Source of the DNA: Desulfuromusa sp.
GTDB taxonomy: Bacteria > Desulfobacterota > Desulfuromonadia > Desulfuromonadales > Geopsychrobacteraceae
Direction: 5' to 3'
Assembly (NCBI GenBank): GCA_016744595.1
Contig: JADGEB010000035.1
Coordinates: 1 to 33,955, forward strand
Length of the DNA: 33,955 bases
Each line of letters opens with the position of its first letter. The stretch's first letter is position 1. The notes below the pieces were generated by a model. It was given only the letters and a program-made list of their open reading frames with translations, made no database searches and was not told where the DNA came from. Below are positions 32,184-33,955 of this stretch, piece by piece. A program made the translations under genes and the position numbers.

Positions 32184-33218
32184 TCAGACATTGAAGAGAA
32201 AATGGCAGATATCACCGTCTTCGATGATGTAGTCTTTGCCATTCAACTGCATTTTGCCAGCCTGTTTGACTCCTTGTTCAGAACCGGCAGCCATCAAGTC
32301 ATCATATTTCATCACTTCAACACGGATGAAGCCGCGCTCGATATCACTATGAATTTTACCGCCAGCGGCTGGTGCGCTGGAACCTTTACGGATGGTCCAT
32401 GCCCGGCACTCGTCCTCTCCTGAAGTATAAAAACTCATCAGGCCCAAAGCATCATAAAGGGCGGTGTTGATCCGCTCGAGGCTGGGTTGGGTGATCCCCA
32501 TGGCTTCCATAAATTCGAGGCGTTCTTCCTCTTCTTCGATAGCGGCAATTTCACTCTCAATCTCACAGGAGATTGTGAAGACGCCGGGGCCGAAATCCTT
32601 GCCAATATCGTCTTCGGAAACGTTGTAAGCGAAGAGCAGTGGAGTTCGGGTTACCAGGTCGAGGCTTTTAATCAGCTTTTCCTCATGGGGTTCCAGCATG
32701 ACCGTGCTCAGGAATTTCTCTTCTTCGAGCGCGCTATTGAATCGTTGCAGGATCTCTTCTTCCAAAACTTGTTCTGTTGTTTGCCCGCCCCTTTTTTCTT
32801 TGACGATTCGTTGCAGGCGGGTCTCCACTAACTGCATATCGGCCAAAAGCAGTTCAGTTTCGATCATTGCCCGGTCGCGTTCTGGATCCACCGACCCGGA
32901 TGGATGAAAAATATCGGGTGAGTCGAAGGAGCGAATCAGCAGACAGAGAAGGTCGCAGCGTCGAGCCGGATCCATCCAAAGGCGTGAGGAGCTACTGCTA
33001 TCGGTGATATCGGGACAAAGGACAAACTGATTCTCTGCGTAAGTTGTCTTCTCTGGTTGATAAAGGTTCTTCAGGGCATCCACTCGACTATCTTGGATGG
33101 GTGCGACCCCTTCAACCGCCTCACCAGGTTTGCGGCCGGCAGGGACAGGTCGACCTGTGAGGAGAGTAAATAAGGTTTTCTTGCCTGTCTGGGCGAGTCC
33201 CAATATTGCAATTTTCAT
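32184..33218 (-). CDS. Divergent YchF/OLA1-type GTPase-family protein
   Basis: 344 residues from the ATG at 33218, with GGAAGGAAC upstream; a longer frame upstream would add a hydrophobic stretch unlike the family. The P-loop is GLAQTGKKT (7-15) instead of the usual GLPNVGKST. The G3 region, normally DIAG in YchF, is replaced by DITDSSSSS, so no DxxG motif is seen. The G4-equivalent NVSE is kept (AYNVSEDD), as is a complete C-terminal DUF933/TGS-like domain (FYTSGEDECRAWTIRKGSSAPAAGGKIHSDIERGFIRVEVMKYDDL...GKMQLNGKDYIIEDGDICHFLFNV). True YchF is an ATP-binding ribosome-associated protein of about 363 residues. This is a shorter paralogue, possibly catalytically altered. A small one-TM protein follows. 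Confidence 0.85.
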   Translation of the reverse strand: MKIAILGLAQTGKKTLFTLLTGRPVPAGRKPGEAVEGVAPIQDSRVDALKNLYQPEKTTYAENQFVLCPDITDSSSSSRLWMDPARRCDLLCLLIRSFDSPDIFHPSGSVDPERDRAMIETELLLADMQLVETRLQRIVKEKRGGQTTEQVLEEEILQRFNSALEEEKFLSTVMLEPHEEKLIKSLDLVTRTPLLFAYNVSEDDIGKDFGPGVFTISCEIESEIAAIEEEEERLEFMEAMGITQPSLERINTALYDALGLMSFYTSGEDECRAWTIRKGSSAPAAGGKIHSDIERGFIRVEVMKYDDLMAAGSEQGVKQAGKMQLNGKDYIIEDGDICHFLFNV

Positions 33219-33318
33219 GAAAAGTTCCTTCCAAATTGGTAGTTTTTGGCTTGGAAAAATCAAAAACAAGAGTACCCGATTCATAGAGATTAATTCACCT
33301 TGAACTTTCAAGCAATAA

Positions 33319-33709
33319 TCATGTCAGTTTCGGGTGATATTCTCGTAGCCAGTTTTTAATATCGGACAATAAAGCTTGGGCTTCGATGATACAGGCCTCT
33401 GTTGATTTTTCATCGACAGGAGCTCCGCTATAATCGGAAGTATTTCTTTTACGACGCAGGGCATCAAGCACAATCATGCGATTATTAGACAGTCCAATTG
33501 ATTTTGGCAATGTCTGGATCATCAGTTGATGATGACCCCTGGCATCTGGTCGGTAGCCATTCGCCATCAAATCGATTTTCCAAACTGATCTCTGTCACTT
33601 TGGCATCGGCCAGATTGCGCAAGGCGGATTCTAGGAGTTGCTGGATTTCAGCTCTATCCGTCGGATGTTTTTTTAGTTGTCCGGAGTTCAATAAGTTTTC
33701 CAAGGTCAT
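33319..33709 (-). pseudogene. HEPN-domain protein broken by an internal deletion/frameshift
   Basis: Two overlapping frames carry the two halves of one protein. The first (from the ATG at 33709, with GAGGGGAAC upstream) reads MTLENLLNSGQLKKHPTDRA and on to ISLENRFD near 33570. The second picks up as MANGYRPDARGHHQLMIQTL and ends YHPKLT. Intact relatives, as remembered, have about 15 further residues (an AYKAIM...-type helix) between RFD and ANGYRP, so the break looks like a deletion that also shifts the frame. The retained R-x5-H (RPDARGH) resembles the HEPN RNase motif. The gene overlaps the MNT gene upstream by 56 nt, the usual MNT-HEPN arrangement. A sequencing error alone would not explain the missing residues. 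Confidence 0.7.
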
Positions 33710-33955
33710 TGGCGGTTCCCCTCACAAATATTTTTGGTTCATCCATCACACGACAAACAAAGCGATCTTTGTTGTTGAATTTATGTATGAATTCGGTACA
33801 GGTCATGACGACCGGGTTGATTTCACGCCCCAGCTGTACATGGGTTGTAGCCAAAGCACTGACAAGAGCGACAAAGTCAACCTCGCCAATCACAAACAGA
33901 TCGATATCACTGGAAACTCGTTCTTTCCCCTGCGCCACCGAGCCGAAGATAAAAC
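33654..33955 (-). CDS. MNT-type nucleotidyltransferase (N-terminus outside window)
   Basis: The frame is open to the right edge and reads FIFGSVAQGKERVSSDIDLFVIG, the GSxxxGxxxxxSDIDL catalytic motif of minimal nucleotidyltransferases, including the two metal-binding Asp residues. It continues through REINPVVMTCTEFIHKFNNKDRFVCRVMDEPKIFVRGTANDLGKL. Relatives with this C-terminus usually carry a winged-helix domain at the N-terminus, which would lie beyond the window. MNT proteins act as antitoxins by adenylylating partner HEPN toxins. The downstream HEPN gene here is disrupted. A GTG at 33938 lies after the start of the GS motif, so it cannot be the true start. Confidence 0.85.
   Translation of the reverse strand, partial: FIFGSVAQGKERVSSDIDLFVIGEVDFVALVSALATTHVQLGREINPVVMTCTEFIHKFNNKDRFVCRVMDEPKIFVRGTANDLGKLIELRTTKKTSDG

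Noticed and set aside
33540..33600. Programmed frameshift in the HEPN gene
   Set aside because: No slippery heptamer or downstream stem is visible, and residues are missing at the junction, which a programmed shift would not explain.
9969..33955. Selenoprotein with an in-frame UGA inside the window
   Set aside because: None of the genes reads through a UGA with a homologous extension; the tRNA-Sec must serve genes elsewhere.

Overview
The window looks like chromosomal DNA from a metal- or sulfur-respiring Desulfuromonadota bacterium (Geobacter/Desulfuromonas/Pelobacter-like). The reasons are four multiheme c-type cytochromes carrying 43 CXXCH motifs in all, sigma-54-type promoters, a selenocysteine tRNA and the general gene content. 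This placement is inference from gene families; no 16S gene or ribosomal marker is present.

Region 1 (1-9.6 kb) is a cell-envelope and extracellular electron-transfer block. The end of a PKD-type surface protein (to 458) and a terminator are followed by a plus-strand operon: an outer-membrane barrel with TSP3 calcium repeats, a HAMP-only membrane protein, a heptaheme cytochrome, a second HAMP-only membrane protein, a SurA-like prolyl isomerase and a Sel1-repeat protein (652-5024). Facing it is a minus-strand operon of three tandem dodecaheme cytochromes (5082-7511), then a secreted protein of four beta-type repeats (7802-9571). All three transcription units have a -24/-12 sigma-54-type sequence about 55-65 nt upstream of the estimated leader start, so they may form one regulon. 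The first operon resembles the companion clusters that assemble OmcS-type cytochrome nanowires.

Region 2 (9.6-19.5 kb) is mostly housekeeping. It holds a repeat-bearing intergenic stretch, a uvrB-moeA-selC (tRNA-Sec) minus-strand unit, a YitT-family membrane protein, a 1192-residue AsmA-like DUF748 protein and an M24 Xaa-Pro aminopeptidase.

Region 3 (19.5-31.9 kb) is transport. A complete dipeptide/oligopeptide ABC operon (dppABCDF-like) follows the aminopeptidase and ends at a 25-bp perfect-stem bidirectional terminator. Next is a divergent ugp system (ugpC on minus; ugpB-ugpA-ugpE on plus), continuing into a sn-glycerol-1-phosphate dehydrogenase (EgsA/AraM family) and a DUF2238 membrane protein. 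Pairing a glycerophosphate importer with a G1P-specific enzyme is unusual and suggests handling of sn-glycerol-1-phosphate, possibly from archaeal lipids.

Region 4 (31.9 kb-end) has a divergent YchF/OLA1-type GTPase that lacks a recognisable G3 motif, a small one-TM protein after it, and an MNT-HEPN toxin-antitoxin-type pair whose HEPN gene carries an internal frame-disrupting deletion. The MNT gene runs off the right edge.
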